Assembly: GCA_032871835.1 (NCBI GenBank)
Contig: CM065297.1
Span: 17,219,098-17,283,097 of the forward strand
Length of the DNA: 64,000 nucleotides
From: Dipteronia dyeriana
Taxonomy: Eukaryota; Streptophyta; Magnoliopsida; Sapindales; Sapindaceae
Reading direction: 5' to 3'
This document shows positions 22,751-34,944 of this stretch, in pieces (positions within the stretch are counted from its first letter, which is position 1; every line of letters starts with the position of its first letter). The position numbers and the translations under genes are program-made. Below the pieces are notes generated by a model. The model did not search any database. It saw only the letters and a program-made list of their open reading frames with translations, and was not told where the DNA came from.

Positions 22751-23549
22751 AAAGTCACGTAAAACAACGATCCATAAAAGAAAAGATAACCGATTTGAAT
22801 CTGTTAATTTATAAACGAATACCGGAAACAAACACTATTGTTAATGATAAGTAGCGAGAAAATCACGTAAAACGGTCATCGATAAAAAAAAGGGTAACCG
22901 ATTCGAATATGTTGATTCAAGAGTACCGAAAATAGATGATAAAAGAGAAAACTAATTATTTTTAAAATAATTTTGTAATTAATATCTATTATTGTGTGAT
23001 ACTGGAGATATTATTGGAGATTTTATTAAAAACTTAGATATTAATTACAAAATTATTTTTTAAAAAAAACTTTTTAATTAATATCTATTATTATGTGATA
23101 CAGGAGATATTATTGAAGATTTTATTAAAGTCTTTTTATTTTAAAAATAAATTTTAAATTAATATATATTATTATGTTTTTTTTATTGTATATTAATTTA
23201 GGTAGTTAATTATTTTATGATTTGATTTTCATTAAATCAAATCTTATTTCCATAAGCTTTTTAATGTTTTAAGATTCTTTTGATTATTTTTAGGAGATTT
23301 GATATCTTTTTCATTTGGGATTCTTTTCCATTTGATCAGGATTTCTTTTCCATTTAGAATTATATGAGAAATATATGTTGAATTAATGGAAATTAAAGAG
23401 TTTTCTCTTTTATCGTTCATTTCCGGTACCCTATGCAGATCAACAAATTTGAAATCTACAGATCGTAGGGTTTGTTTCCACTATTCGTGCACGAATGAAT
23501 GGATTTGAATAGGTTACCCTTTTATCGATTTTTGTTTTACGTGATTTTG
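22751..23549. mobile_element. TIR element with duplicated left terminus, about 0.8 kb
   Basis: AAAATCACGTAAAAC begins the right-end reverse complement (23549 leftwards). It recurs at about 22860 and, as AAAGTCACGTAAAAC, at about 22753. The inverted match continues through ATCGATAAA, GGGTAACC, ATTCRAAT and GATAAAAGAGAAAACT, about 100-150 bp per arm. Two left-end copies in series suggest an internal duplication or a nested related element. The interior is a degenerate tandem repeat. No ORF. Confidence 0.55.
22960..23180. repeat. ~115-bp AT-rich tandem repeat
   Basis: TTAATATCTATTATTRTGTGATAC then GGAGATATTATTGRAGATTTTATTAAA occurs twice, with a partial third unit, in the centre of the TIR element. 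Confidence 0.7.
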
Positions 23550-24202
23550 TCCGCCGCATCACCCTCATGTTTGGCAATTGTTAGTAAGCATTCCTATGAA
23601 AAAAGTACTCTCTTTTCGACAGGGTGAGCTTGAAAAACAACTCTACTATGTTCATCACCGGTCAAAATTATCTTGTACATTGGTTTTTCTGGTATTTCTG
23701 CTATACAAGTTCAAAACTAGAAACATTATTCTCTCATTCATTGTCTTATGAGACCAGATCCAAGATCAAGTGCTAAATGGAGGGCATAATGTTTCAGAAA
23801 AAACAATGAGATGTGCACAGTATCTTTCATGGTTGGTGCTTCTCAAAAGAATTGCAAAATTTCAATTTTATGACATGAACAATATTCCTCAAGAGATCAA
23901 AATTTAAATAAAAGCTCCACGCTTCATCAAATCATATTTATTAAAGTTGAAGTATAGAAATCCATGACATATGGTCATAGTATTTAAGAAGGAAAAGTCC
24001 GCAAGACACAATTTACGTGTCTAAACATGAAGATACAGAACCACCATACAGGAACTCAATAGAAAAGGAATGAGCTAGAAGACTACTCAGAAGGAAATCT
24101 TATCTACACTCCCCGTGCTTGGCCGGAAGTATGTCACAACAACTGTATAACATAATAAGGCCGCAGCTATATTCTCTTGATAACTTAAAAAACTTGAGCC
24201 AG
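23550..24202. other. Intergenic DNA and probable 3' UTR
   Basis: Sequence downstream (on -) of the stop at 24203. It includes the likely 3' UTR of the small four-exon gene; no other feature is supported. Confidence 0.4.
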
Positions 24203-27200
24203 CTAGCGATCAATGAAAGATTTGTTCATGAGGTTGACAGCATTGTCCATGAACTGCACAGACAGCACAACCAGATCTATCATAAAATTCCACTAGAAAC
24301 AAAACTTGGTTCGCTTTTTTTTAACAAAGAATAATTTTACTTTTCTTACTATGTGCAAGTTAACAAAAACTAAATGAAAACAGAATCATATATGAGGAAG
24401 GAGTACATTCTAATAGGTCTAAGACCCAGGAAATCAGATGATATCCATAAAGTATCTCCTGCATGTTTATAGAGAGGACTGAGGAGAGTACTATTATGTA
24501 AAATATATATAATCCATCCACTATATATATATATATATATATATATTGATAGATAGATAGATATGCGTTTGTCTGCATAATTGATGATGGTTTGATATAT
24601 TTCACCCGGGTGACCTGAAAGACCATCTCAACCAGCTAAACCAAACATCATATAAAAATCCTACCAATCCACAGCTTATGATCATAGGACTATTTACGTG
24701 TACTACAACAAATTAGGAAGAGTATATCATTCAACAGGATTGAGAAAAGAACATTTGAAAACTAATGGTGCATTATTTTCTCCTTTACTTCCTCCCTCCT
24801 GGATTCTTTCTTTCCTGTGGCACTGGAAATGAAAAAACCAACACCTGTATTCCAGAAGTTTAGTTCTAGAAGGGTTGTAACCTTTACTTCTTATATCATA
24901 TACTCTTATATATGAAAAAATTCAGCCAACTTTTAGAAGTTATGATCATCAATTACTCATTTGCTGCTCCAAATGATCTAAAGACCAAAAACAGTAACAA
25001 TACTTGCTTACAGCCCCTTGAGACACTCACTAAAAAAATAGCACATGAACTAATCACGCACAAATTGGTCAATCGTGTTTCATACTATTGGGAAAAAGGG
25101 TGGTCACAAACACAATATCACACAGAACAAATAACACATTTTCCTTCTATGGGCAAACCAAATCAAAAATAATATCACCAAGCAAATAAAACACAAGCAG
25201 CACCACAAAAATCAGCAGAAAATCTGGGATGCCAAATTTACGTGGAAAACCCTGCCATGTGAAGAGAAAAACCACGGGGAAAAAACTTCCACTAATAAAA
25301 TTGATGGATTACACCGGTTCTTCTCCTAACAAGCCAAAGGCTGACAACAACAAACTCCTCACCAAATAGGTGGATTCAACAACAAAATAACATCAGACTA
25401 ACAAGTTTGGATCTCACCATTTGGAAGAAAACAAGACAGAAACCAATAAATACGTAGATCAGAGCATTGTCAACAATATACTAATCTGATTTGTGGAAAC
25501 CTGAAGCCAACATAGACCCATTATTTTCTTCTCCCATACGTTTTCTCTCTCTATTTTCCTCTTTCTCGGCTTCACTTGCCTTGTTTTTGTTTGTTTAGCT
25601 TAGCACTCTTTTCACTCTCTCATTTAATGCAGATTCTTTCAATTTGCTTTTTTTTTTTAAGCCGGTAAGACTCACTCAATGTGAGAGGGATCTTCACAAC
25701 AAATTTCCCCTCACCCTCACGGGGAGTGGAGATCCCCAATACCTGCAATCTCCTTACAAATTGCAATAATTGAAGATTGCAAAGAAGTCCAGTGGATGAA
25801 GAAGTTCCTACAAGAACTAGGTCAGAAACAGAGAAGCTTATCCTTTATTGTGACAGTCAAAGTGCTATCCATCTCAATAAGAAATCTACCTTTCATTCTC
25901 GATCTAAATATATTGATGTGAGAAATCATTAGATTCAAGATGTGTTGGAGATGAAGTTGTTGCATATTGAGAAAATTCATACCGATGACAATGGATCGGA
26001 TACGATGACAATGACAATACCCAAGGAGAAACTTGCGGTTAGCAGGGAGATCACATGTATGGTGTTCCTCACTTCACGTGAGAGTGAGGGGGAGATTTGT
26101 TGTGTGAGTCCCACTTACTTAAAATAAATAAACGAAATCGAAAGAAGCATTTAATGCAAAGTAACTTTACATTAAACAAAGAAAGTGAAAGGAGTGCTTG
26201 CAAACAAAGCAAACAAAAACAAGTCAGAAACTTAGAGTTTGCCAAGAGAAGTGAAGACAAAAAAAGAGGAAAAATGGAGAGAGCATAAGGGAGAAGAACG
26301 TATTGGGTTGGTGTGACTTCGGGTTTCCACTAATCAGATGATCATTCTTCATCTAATCTCTATGAAATTACAGTATGTTGTTGACAATGCTTTGAACTAC
26401 TCGTCTATCGCTTCAGATCATTGGTTACTCTCTTGTTTTGTTTCCATCCGGAAAGATCCAAACTTGTTAGCTCAATGCTATTTTGTTATTGAATCCACCT
26501 ATTAGATGAGGAGTTCGTTTTTGTTAGCTTCTGGTCTGCCCAGAGAAGAACTAGTGTAATCCATTAATTTTATCGGTGGAAGATTTTGGCTCGATTAGCA
26601 TCTTGTGGTTTTTCCCATCTCACTAAAGTGTTTTCCACATAAATTTGGTGTCATGATTTTTCTGCTGATCATTGTGTTGTTTGTTGTTTTTATTTGCATA
26701 TCTGCTGATATTATTTTTGGTTTGGTTTGCATATTTGATTGGGCAAAGAGGGAAAAATGCGTTATTTGTTCTACTATGATATTGTATTTGTGACCGACCA
26801 CCTTTTTCCCAACACATACAGAATGAGCAAAGACTTTATTTTATCTTCGAAACCCTCGGCAAATTTTTGTGTTGCTATCAATAAGATAACCTTGGTAATT
26901 TCAGTAGTTATTCCACAATCTTAGTGTCCCCAGAACGTTAAAATTTCAAACAAAAAGGAGCTAATAATTTCAGGGACGGATAGTGAGAAAACGATAAAAG
27001 GACTTTCTCAATTATGATTAATACAAAATTATAGTTCAGATGTTTAGAGTTGTCAATGAATGAGAGCATAGTAGCATAGTCACACAATCTTCAGTTTAGA
27101 CAATTTAACAAACATCAAATAAATACATAAAGATAAGAAGATTCTTTACCTTTCCAAGCGTCTTAAGTTCTCTACCAACAGGTTCGATAAATTTGAGGTC

Positions 27201-27671
27201 AACCTCAACTGGCCAAACCTGTGTTAAGCAAAACAGAAAAGGACTTGTTTAAAACATACAATCAAAGCGGATAGAAAAGAAGTGAATGAATAGAAAGGAG
27301 AGACCTTGAGACCAAGTAAACGAATGGGTTTAACAAGACCAGGCACAATGCAATCAGGACCAGCAGCTTCCACTATAGCTTCCGTAGCCAACCCATCTCC
27401 TATAGGATTCGGGTGCTGCAAACAATCAGAGACACACACACACACACACACAAATAAAGAAGTTACAAAATCAAAACAGATATATATATAAATGAATTGA
27501 AAGAAAAGAAAAAGCTGGGACCTTGATGAGGTTGAGAGCGTAATTGGAATGGGGATTATTGGAAATGCGAAGAAGAGGAGAGTGGTGGATTCTGGGAATG
27601 GGTTTGGTGGAAGAAGCCCTCCACGGCACATCTTTTTGCAGCGCACTTCCTCCTCCTCCTTTTCTTGACAT
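24203..27671 (-). CDS. Small conserved-looking protein of unknown function, four exons
   Basis: I do not recognise the family with certainty. Exons (on -): 27671-27522, 27415-27305, 27218-27150 and 24253-24203. All borders are GT...AG and all junctions are phase 0. Together they give 126 aa and a stop at 24203-24205. The protein is Gly/Ser-rich and basic at the N-terminus (MSRKGGGGSA), then PWRASSTKPIPRIH. A well-composed core follows (HPNPIGDGLATEAIVEAAG, VKPIRLLGLKVWPVEVDL, EPVGRELKTLGK), ending FMDNAVNLMNKSFIDR. The 51-bp final exon is assigned because it has an acceptor, continues the frame in character and stops cleanly. The last intron is 2.9 kb and contains an inverted-LTR copia insertion. 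An in-frame ATG at 27780-27782 exists, but MSRKGG is the more plausible start. Confidence 0.75.
24524..24547. repeat. (AT)n and (GATA)n microsatellites
   Basis: An AT dinucleotide run is followed at once by GATA repeats (to about 24565) inside the last intron of the small gene. Confidence 0.85.
25086..25701 (-). repeat. Copia LTR, left, minus orientation
   Basis: On - it starts TGTTGTGAAGATCCC directly after a GGGTGAGGGGAAATT polypurine tract and ends CCTTTTTCCCAATA. It aligns along its length with the reverse complement of 26098-26814, with many mismatches and about 100 bp less length. Confidence 0.85.
25760..26097 (+). pseudogene. Copia pol 3' end (RNase H) fragment
   Basis: A + strand fragment of a Ty1/copia polyprotein C-terminus. 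KEVQWMKKFLQELG, LYCDSQSAIHLNKKSTF, SRSKYIDVRNH and EKIHTDDNGSD are read with a frameshift and a stop. It ends in the polypurine tract GAGTGAGGGGGAGATT next to the right LTR. Only the last ~100 codons are present; no integrase or RT is seen. Confidence 0.8.
26098..26814 (+). repeat. Copia LTR, right, plus orientation
   Basis: Starts TGTTGTGTGAGTCCC after the polypurine tract and ends CCTTTTTCCCAACA, giving canonical TG...CA ends. The 5-bp duplication CATAC follows immediately. Confidence 0.85.
27432..27453. repeat. (CA)n microsatellite in intron 1
   Basis: About eleven CA units between exons 1 and 2 of the small gene, close to the exon 2 acceptor (on -), where repeat length could influence splicing. 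Confidence 0.9.
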
Positions 27672-29008
27672 TAATTCAGGAATTGGATGGACTGAGTTGC
27701 AGATAGATGATATGAAATATGAATGATAGATAGATATACAGGTATTTTTCTTCTTGTGGTGTGGACGGGTGGGGACTTCCAATTATATGATTTTCAGATT
27801 TTGTTTGTGAAGTTGTGAGTTGTGAGTTGTGAGTAGATAGGGCACCAATGTACCCTATGCCATTTTTTTGTTTTTTAATTAGTTCAAAAGGTGCATATGA
27901 ACTCTTAGTAGGAATTACCCTTAAAAAACTCTTATCCACAAAACTAAAATCTCATATATTGTGATATTTTTTTACTTTATTTTTTTTATCCGGTTAGGCC
28001 TTAAAGAGTCTCATACATTATGATAGTTATTCATGCTATAAATGTTTTGTAAAAAAAATTAATGGTTTATATTGACAGGATTCGTACCACTTACTTAGAA
28101 ATCAACATCCAACGTGTTGTACCTATGCTTATTTTTAATTTTATTTGTAGTTCATCTCACTTTTAAATATACATTTTCTTCATGTCAGCAATCAACATTC
28201 ATTCGAAGGATTAATGGATTATCAATTATATCATTTACACTGTCGTATCATCAACAGCTTCTTCGAACCAATATAAAAATGACAACTCTCAAACTTTGAG
28301 TTAAAATCAATAATTGAGGAACAAATTCCTTCTATATCTGTTTGGCAAATGTACACCAATTTATAAACAAGGAGAAATGGGATAGGATGGGATGGTGAAA
28401 ATTGAAACAGAAAATTCCTCAAGTATATATATATATATATATACATAGGAAATAATTAATGAACAAAAACTCTTTGAAGCAGTTACTTCCTTAAAGAGCT
28501 GAACACGAAATCAACTCCCCAACTTCCTGAATCTGTCTAACTTTTTCCTCTGTAAAACAAACATTGGCAAAGTGTTCAAACACAAATTTATGCACATAGA
28601 TAATCATCCAATTTTCCCTACTCTCATAAACACACTATGCCTCATGCTGAAAAATCTGGATTCGTATAATTTCACCTAATTTATATGTATTATACAACTC
28701 TAATTTCAAGTGAGTACAAACTAGAAGACTCTGAACACTTTTCTGTATAGAACGAACAAATATGAGTGAGCAAAAAAAAAAATATGAGGATATTCTTCAC
28801 AAATCATTCTTAATCAGCAGCATCTTACTAACAAATTCCATACTAGTTAAATTACAATGATCGCTGCTCTTGTTCCCTGATATCTTCATTGAGATCAAAA
28901 AAATCAAAAGAGAAGAAGAAATATGAAAAAAGAATACCACCAATATGGGGAGGATTCGGTCCGTCCGTCCATGTTTTTATGGTCAGCCATCTGGTTGTGA
29001 GAAATCAG
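27672..29008. other. Intergenic: small-gene promoter side and PP2A 3' side
   Basis: Contains the upstream region of the small gene, an (AT)n run near 28424-28442, and the 3' UTR of the PP2A gene toward 29008. No other gene is supported. Confidence 0.5.
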
Positions 29009-32000
29009 TTACACTGTAACCATATCCTCTCCCCCGTTCTGTGCTGCCACATCTGCCAGTCTCTTCCATGTTAACTCTCGTTGCTCTTCTACCTCTCTGG
29101 CCCGGGACTCTTTCTCTGTGTAACGACTCTGGCACTCTTCAAACAACTCTGCATCCATTTCAAAAAACATTTTCCGAACATTGATAGTCAGCCCATGAAC
29201 TGCCTGGTTCCAGTGACTATGAATATTCTTCTCCAATGCCTCAAAGATTATAGGCAATATGACATTTCGGTTCTGGGCGATTAAGCTCACAATCTGCTCA
29301 TTATTCCACAAAAAGAGAGCTCGTTCTGCAACCTGCAACGCAGATTGTCTAAGCAAAGACTTGAAAGTGATGTGCTGCTTCATAACGAAAGATTAAAATA
29401 ATAATGCCAAGTAACATAATTCAAAATCCAGTAATCTTCTCCTACAATTCTAAATGTCTACACAAGATTTCCATACCAACGTTAAAACCTCATGCTTCTC
29501 TCCTTGACAAAACTCCTCCCAACATGTAACATATAAATTATAATGTTACCAAAGAGCAAATTAATGTTAAAAAATAAGTAACAGTGAACTTATATCTTAT
29601 GTCCCAGTACACAATATCCAGTTAAAGAAAACTAAAGTCTTCCTAGGGTTCATGTCCCCGATTATTAACTAGGGAGATCCAAACATGTTATTGTACCCAT
29701 ATTTTGCAACAAAGCAGTATGCAAAAGGTAAAACTTCATTAAGGCACAATTCGATTTCCTTTCCGATGCTCTCTTTTAGCCGAGTAAAAACAGACTATCA
29801 TCATAAAACCTCTCAAAAAAAAAAAAACATAAATGTTTGGCATGCCGCCAATACATCTGCTGAGGCCATAAAAAACCAATAAGTTTCCAGAATCAATGCA
29901 TTGACATCGGTAAAGCCCATCAAGAAAATTGATCTGTTGATACTCTTTGGAGAACAACTTCCATAAATAAACAGCACTTAAAACTTAGAACAGGAATACT
30001 AGGAATACCATCTTGTTAACCAAGCTTAACAAATGAGGAGGATACACAAAGGTTTAAAGCTGATGACCAAATCAGGGAATTTTTTATGTAGGGCAGTTTA
30101 GGAGAATTCTCACTTTAGTAGAATTTATTTTCTAATTTATGAGTTGGGAATTGTTTCCTATTCTCATGGTTTTAAAAGGCGTTTTGAGGCTTACACCTTA
30201 AGGCTATGAGGCGCTAAAAAGAAGTCCTGAGGCTTAAGCCTTGATGGGTTGCTGAGAGGCTAATCCTCAGCTCTAAGGCTTACGCCTAGAGGCTTATGAG
30301 GCTTACTCCTCAGAAAAAGAACAAATTTTTAACTATCATGACATCATGTTGATGTTTGGGCCTTTTATTTTCAAAAAAAGTTTTGGGACAAAGTTTTGGG
30401 CTTAAGTTTGGGGTTTAGTTAATAAAAAAGTTTAAAACAATATTAAAACAGCAAAAGAAACCATAGCTGCTCCAACAAAGAAAAGCACAAGGAAAACAAT
30501 TGGTTTCTCTTCTTCTTCTCCAACAAAGGACTCACAGCATATTTCTCTTTATGTAGGGAGTTTACAATTGATAGATGAAGGTGAAGATGACTTTGGAGAC
30601 GAAGACAATGATATTGGGTTCGATGATGTTGATAGAGATGGACTTAATAATTTTGAATATAATCATCTTCCAAATGATCCCAATCCCAATAGTCTTGATG
30701 AGAATGATGATTAGATAGCGACATAGAGTCATAGATTTTAACTCTAAAACTTGTTCTAAATTTCTAGTATGAGATAGGAGGATTCATGGTTTTTAGCCTT
30801 CTATTTTATGACTTTGCTTTGTTATTATTTTTCTCTATTATGAACTACACCATGATGTGTGTTTTTATTTGATGTTGACATTATTGAGTCATTGACCTTA
30901 TGGTATGAAATATGAATTTCTAATTTTTTATTAATGTTTTTAATATTTTAATATTTTTTTATTTAATTGAGGCTTACGCCTTGTGAGGCTAAGGAAAAAC
31001 ACCTCGAGGCTCGATTTAGCCTTTCAAAACCTTGACTATTCTATTGACTTATTTAGGATGCTTTTAGTCGTATTAGGATTAGTTTATTCTAAATAGTCTT
31101 ACTATTTTAGTTTATTCTAAATAGTCTTATTATTTTAGTTTATTGCAACTTATTTTATATTATCAAAAAAATCCATTCCTTTGGGACAATTTCTTTGTTG
31201 TAGATTCGACATGCTCTTAGAGGATTTGAGGGTAGGTATTCTCGTAATGAAGATATGGAATGATGGGCCTCATGGAGCGATCATTCTTGTTTCTTGCACC
31301 CCCAGATTTTTCTTTAGGGGGGCATATGGTGGCTAGCACAACAAAACACTGAGTAAAAAAAAAAGGATAAAGGACCAAACACGACTCAAACCTTAAAACA
31401 TTTCTTGGGTGGAATCTAGCAATCTATCAATGGCTAACACTAGGCATTCATTAATCAGAGAAAAAAAATCAAAAAATGCGAAATAGGTTACATAGAATCT
31501 CCAGAAGCACAATTCCCGTGAGAGGAACAGAAAACGAGGTAAAAAATACATAAAAAATAATAAGAAGAACTGTTTATAAACATAAACACCCTATACCAAC
31601 AACTACACCTCATAAGGAGTAATATTTTGAGTTGAAGACTATATAAGCTAGGGAGAGCATGAGAAAGGTATAGAGCAAAAGGAATTTTGCAAACAATTCG
31701 ACGAGAGTAAGATAATTAATCCTATAATAAGGAAATGAATGAACAAGACTAACACTACCAATATCTAAAGTGAAATCATCAATCTATTGGCGCTATTATC
31801 CTATATCATCCTTACTATTGCCAACTTAACAGCAGCTACATTCTTTGTCCAACAGGATGTCTATTGGGTTACAAGGTTTAAGAATGTTGGAATCTAAAAT
31901 AGCTGAGACACAACAACTGAAGAAATAGAGAGGTACTCTAGTGAATATGCTAAATAGTTAGCCCAAATGTGATAACCAATAAAACTTCTTAAGTCACTTA

Positions 32001-34311
32001 CTAGCAATTATCCCACAAACATGACAATCAAAATGCATAACACATGAACTTCTAACAGGGCTACCAAAACTAAATGCAGATTGCCAAAATACTATGTGAA
32101 ATAATAATGCCAACCCAGACCTGTCCAATTAAATATCACCCCATAGAGCACTAGTGTATCACACAAGTATCCAGCTAAAGAGTCACAAAACTAGCATATA
32201 ACAGTCCAAATTTTAACAAATATCTCGTTAATTCAGTAGTACTAATCGGATTGAATTCAAAATCACATGAATCATTCCATGTCTCCATCAACTCTTAGAT
32301 GAAATGATGAAGAATCAGAATCGCATTCACTAGCAATTTATGAAAACCAACAAGCACAGAAGGCGAGATAAACTAAATCTGTCAAGAAGATAAAATTCCA
32401 CTGAAAGGAGAAATTTATAATATAAAGATGCTCTCTCTCCTTTCTGACAGAATGTCACTCACATTACCAACCTCATGAAGATAGAATTAAAATATGTTAT
32501 TCAGTAAAAAAAAAAAGGATTATGACCTAATCAGTAATCCCTCAACCCTTTCGTAGTGGAGAAGGGCAGAGCAACAAAATCTTTACAAGTTTAGAATCAC
32601 GTCTAGTGCAGAAAACAGAATTTCATTCATTAACAGAGACAAGATAAACGTGAAAATTACTTTTTAATCCCTAGATATTCATAGCATTTATCAACAATAG
32701 CAGAATGTAACATATTTGCCACAGTCCACAATCTTCTACAGAACCATGCTGCTATATAGACAACACAAGTAAAGCCACACTTCAAAAACCGATCAAGAGA
32801 TTAAGGAGAACTGCGTCAAAAGCAAAGAAAAATGATAATGATATGCAAAAGAAAAAAAAAATAGCAAACAGGAACAAAACATTACGAACACAAATATTCA
32901 CGGACCTAGGAATGGGAGGAATTACCAATAGTCCTTATCAAATGAACAATAGTAAAGGGAAAACAGTATGAACTGTCAGCACTTTAAGTTACTATCTATT
33001 GAGCAGAAACACAGCATTTTGCAATGGGGAATCTCCAAAGACATCTAAAGGTGATTTCAAACTAAATTAACCAGAGACTCGTAAAAATTTTGACAATTGC
33101 ATACAAAAATATGAGCTCTTAAAAAGTTAAGAATCATTCCAAACCTGAAAATGAGAGCTATTAAGGCAGCGGGCAATCTGTCTAAAAAGAGGAACCATGC
33201 AACGCTGAAACTCTGCAGCCTGTGTTGCCTCCAGCACTTCTTCTAGTTCTCCCAGAAAGAGAACCTCTTTCTGACAATTAGTTACAGGCCAGTACTTCAA
33301 CAAACCCCTAATCACTGTATCCGCCAGCTTGTAATCCTTTTCAACAAACTGAGTAATACAATAAGAAAGCTGCTGATGATACACAGCAACAGGTTTGGGC
33401 TTATGTAGTGGTACAAGCGCTCGGACAAGAAACAACTTATGCTCCTCTTTCATTGGCAACGCAAATCCATTAATTATACTCCCAAGAATCTCCAAAAGCT
33501 CTCCAATCCCACTATGCCTCTCTGTCTCGTATATAAATCGATAGAATATATTATTAATCGCCTTCCTAATAAAGGGTCGGTGCACCATAAACTTGCCATA
33601 AATACGATGCAAAATCGTTTTCAAGTACTCTCTTTCTCTGGGATCCTCGGAATTAAACAAATCAAGCAATTTTAACACAAATGAATGATCAATGTACCGC
33701 TTGGCAACCTTAGTATCTGTGTCAGAAGACACTACATATCTCAAAAGCAACTCATATACAAGCTGCAAATGAATCCAAGATGGCTCTGCATACTGTTCAT
33801 CCTCCTCGGGGTCAACATTTTCCTGGCCAGTGTTTTCGTGCATAGACGGAGGCAAACATCGAAAAATATTAACCGAAATCATCTTAATCATCTCCTCTTG
33901 ACAATGCTCAGTGATTTTACCCGACCCAGATTGAATAAAATCAACAAGCTCAAGCAACGCCTGTCTCTTGATTTCCTTCTCACGAACAGATTTCAAGGTA
34001 TCCGAAAAATCCAATAGGAAGCAACAAACTTGCAGCTTCCGCAGAAACAAATTCTGCCGCTCGTACGTGGGCACCTCCCGGAAAGGCGGAAGCTGTTCAA
34101 TGCTGCCCATAGGCGGCGGAGACGCCACCACCGGAGAAGTAACCGCGTTCGGGCTCGATTGACCAGGCCCGGCCCTAGAAGAGTGATTCATTACCACGTT
34201 AGCACCCGTGTTCCGGCCACCGGGTTGCCCCAACCCGCCGAAAAGAGACGGATCGTTAGGATCCGATTTGGAGGGCTTCTTGTGCGCTCCTTTCATGATT
34301 TTCTTTAACAT
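29009..34311 (-). CDS. PP2A regulatory subunit B' (B56), two coding exons
   Basis: Regulatory and targeting subunit of the protein phosphatase 2A heterotrimer. Exon 1 is 34311-33145 (389 codons) and exon 2 is 29332-29009 (107 codons plus stop), giving 496 aa, the normal plant B' length. A variable Gly/Ser/Pro-rich N-terminus (about 1-70) precedes the B56 HEAT-like array. Family-typical blocks include [80 protein letters not shown] and, in exon 2, [10 protein letters not shown] and [18 protein letters not shown] is chosen as the start because it matches the family start. An in-frame ATG 12 codons upstream is less likely. It resembles the B'alpha/beta group. The 3.8-kb intron (29333-33144) carries a hAT remnant. 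Confidence 0.95.
30166..31035 (+). mobile_element. hAT-like element remnant in PP2A intron
   Basis: Ends GGTTTTAAAAGGC (left) and GGTTTTGAAAGGC (right, reverse complement), flanked by the 8-bp near-duplicates CTATTCTC (30158-30165) and CTATTCTA (31036-31043). The subterminal regions are full of GAGGCTTACGCC-type units, and the middle (about 30560-30715) encodes an acidic tail ([19 protein letters not shown]) before a TAG. An 8-bp duplication and such subterminal repeats fit hAT. Most of the transposase is missing. Confidence 0.65.
31044..33144. other. Remainder of PP2A intron, nothing recognised
   Basis: AT-rich intronic sequence. A short duplicated TTTAGTTTATTCTAAATAGT block lies at about 31075-31140. 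No internal gene is supported. Confidence 0.5.
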
Positions 34312-34944
34312 TGTAAAAAAAACTTGAACCCTAGTTCTCGAATCCAACTCTAGATAAAATTTAGAACGTGATTGGCTGGAAAATGAGAGCTTCAGAACCC
34401 GCGAGCATGGAATAATAAAACTATTACGGTAGGATCAACGTCTGATCCAGTTTTTTGAATGAAGAAATCAAATTTACATGGATCTGAGATAACAAAATAA
34501 GCTAAGGAAATCTATTTATTTTTTTACCGGTTATGTTATCGCAGAAATGCAAGCGTTGATTGATCGAAATGAGGAGTCATCTGATCAGTCAGATCACCGG
34601 AATGCCGGTCAGCTGATCTGACGGTGATGGTTTTTTCCCAGTGATGAATCCGATTGGCAGCGGCAGAAGATAAATATAAAAAACAAAAAACAAAAAACTG
34701 GCGACACAAAAAGTTAAATTTGGCGAAATAGGGATAGACGAAAGTGGGAGTTAATTAAGGGACCTAAAGCTAAAACAAAGAAAGAGAAATATTATTTCAT
34801 GATTATACTTTTTTATAAATGGTTTTGTTTTTAAATTACATTATTTTTCTTAATTAACAATTACTAATTAGATTTTTATTTTTTCAGGAAAAAAAAACAT
34901 GGACCAAGTTTGGTTCCTTTTATGGGAGTTCACCTTTGCTCAAG
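34312..34944. promoter_or_regulatory. PP2A upstream region with small hairpin
   Basis: Presumptive 5' UTR and promoter of the PP2A gene on -. It includes a compact GC-rich imperfect inverted repeat at 34588-34622 (GTCAGATCA-CCGG / CCGG-TCAGCTGATCTGAC) about 280 bp before the start codon. No clear TATA box. Confidence 0.4.

Larger units (their letters stand above)
25086..26814. mobile_element. Ty1/copia insertion with LTRs in opposite orientation
   Basis: A left LTR on - (25086-25701) and a right LTR on + (26098-26814) form an inverted pair around about 400 bp of internal sequence. The direct repeat CATAC sits immediately outside both ends (25081-25085 and 26815-26819). Each LTR is preceded, in its own orientation, by a polypurine tract and an end-of-pol segment, so each behaves as a 3' LTR. 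Both outer ends are the LTR 3' termini (AACA; the left one mutated to AATA). The duplication indicates integration as a single unit. It lies inside the last intron of the small four-exon gene. Confidence 0.8.

Noticed and set aside
24119..24334. 71-codon + strand ORF
   Set aside because: It overlaps, antisense, the last exon of the small minus-strand gene, and its sequence shows no domain.
25086..26814. Two unrelated copia insertions lying head to head
   Set aside because: The shared CATAC duplication at the two outer ends and the lack of inner duplications favour one integration event.
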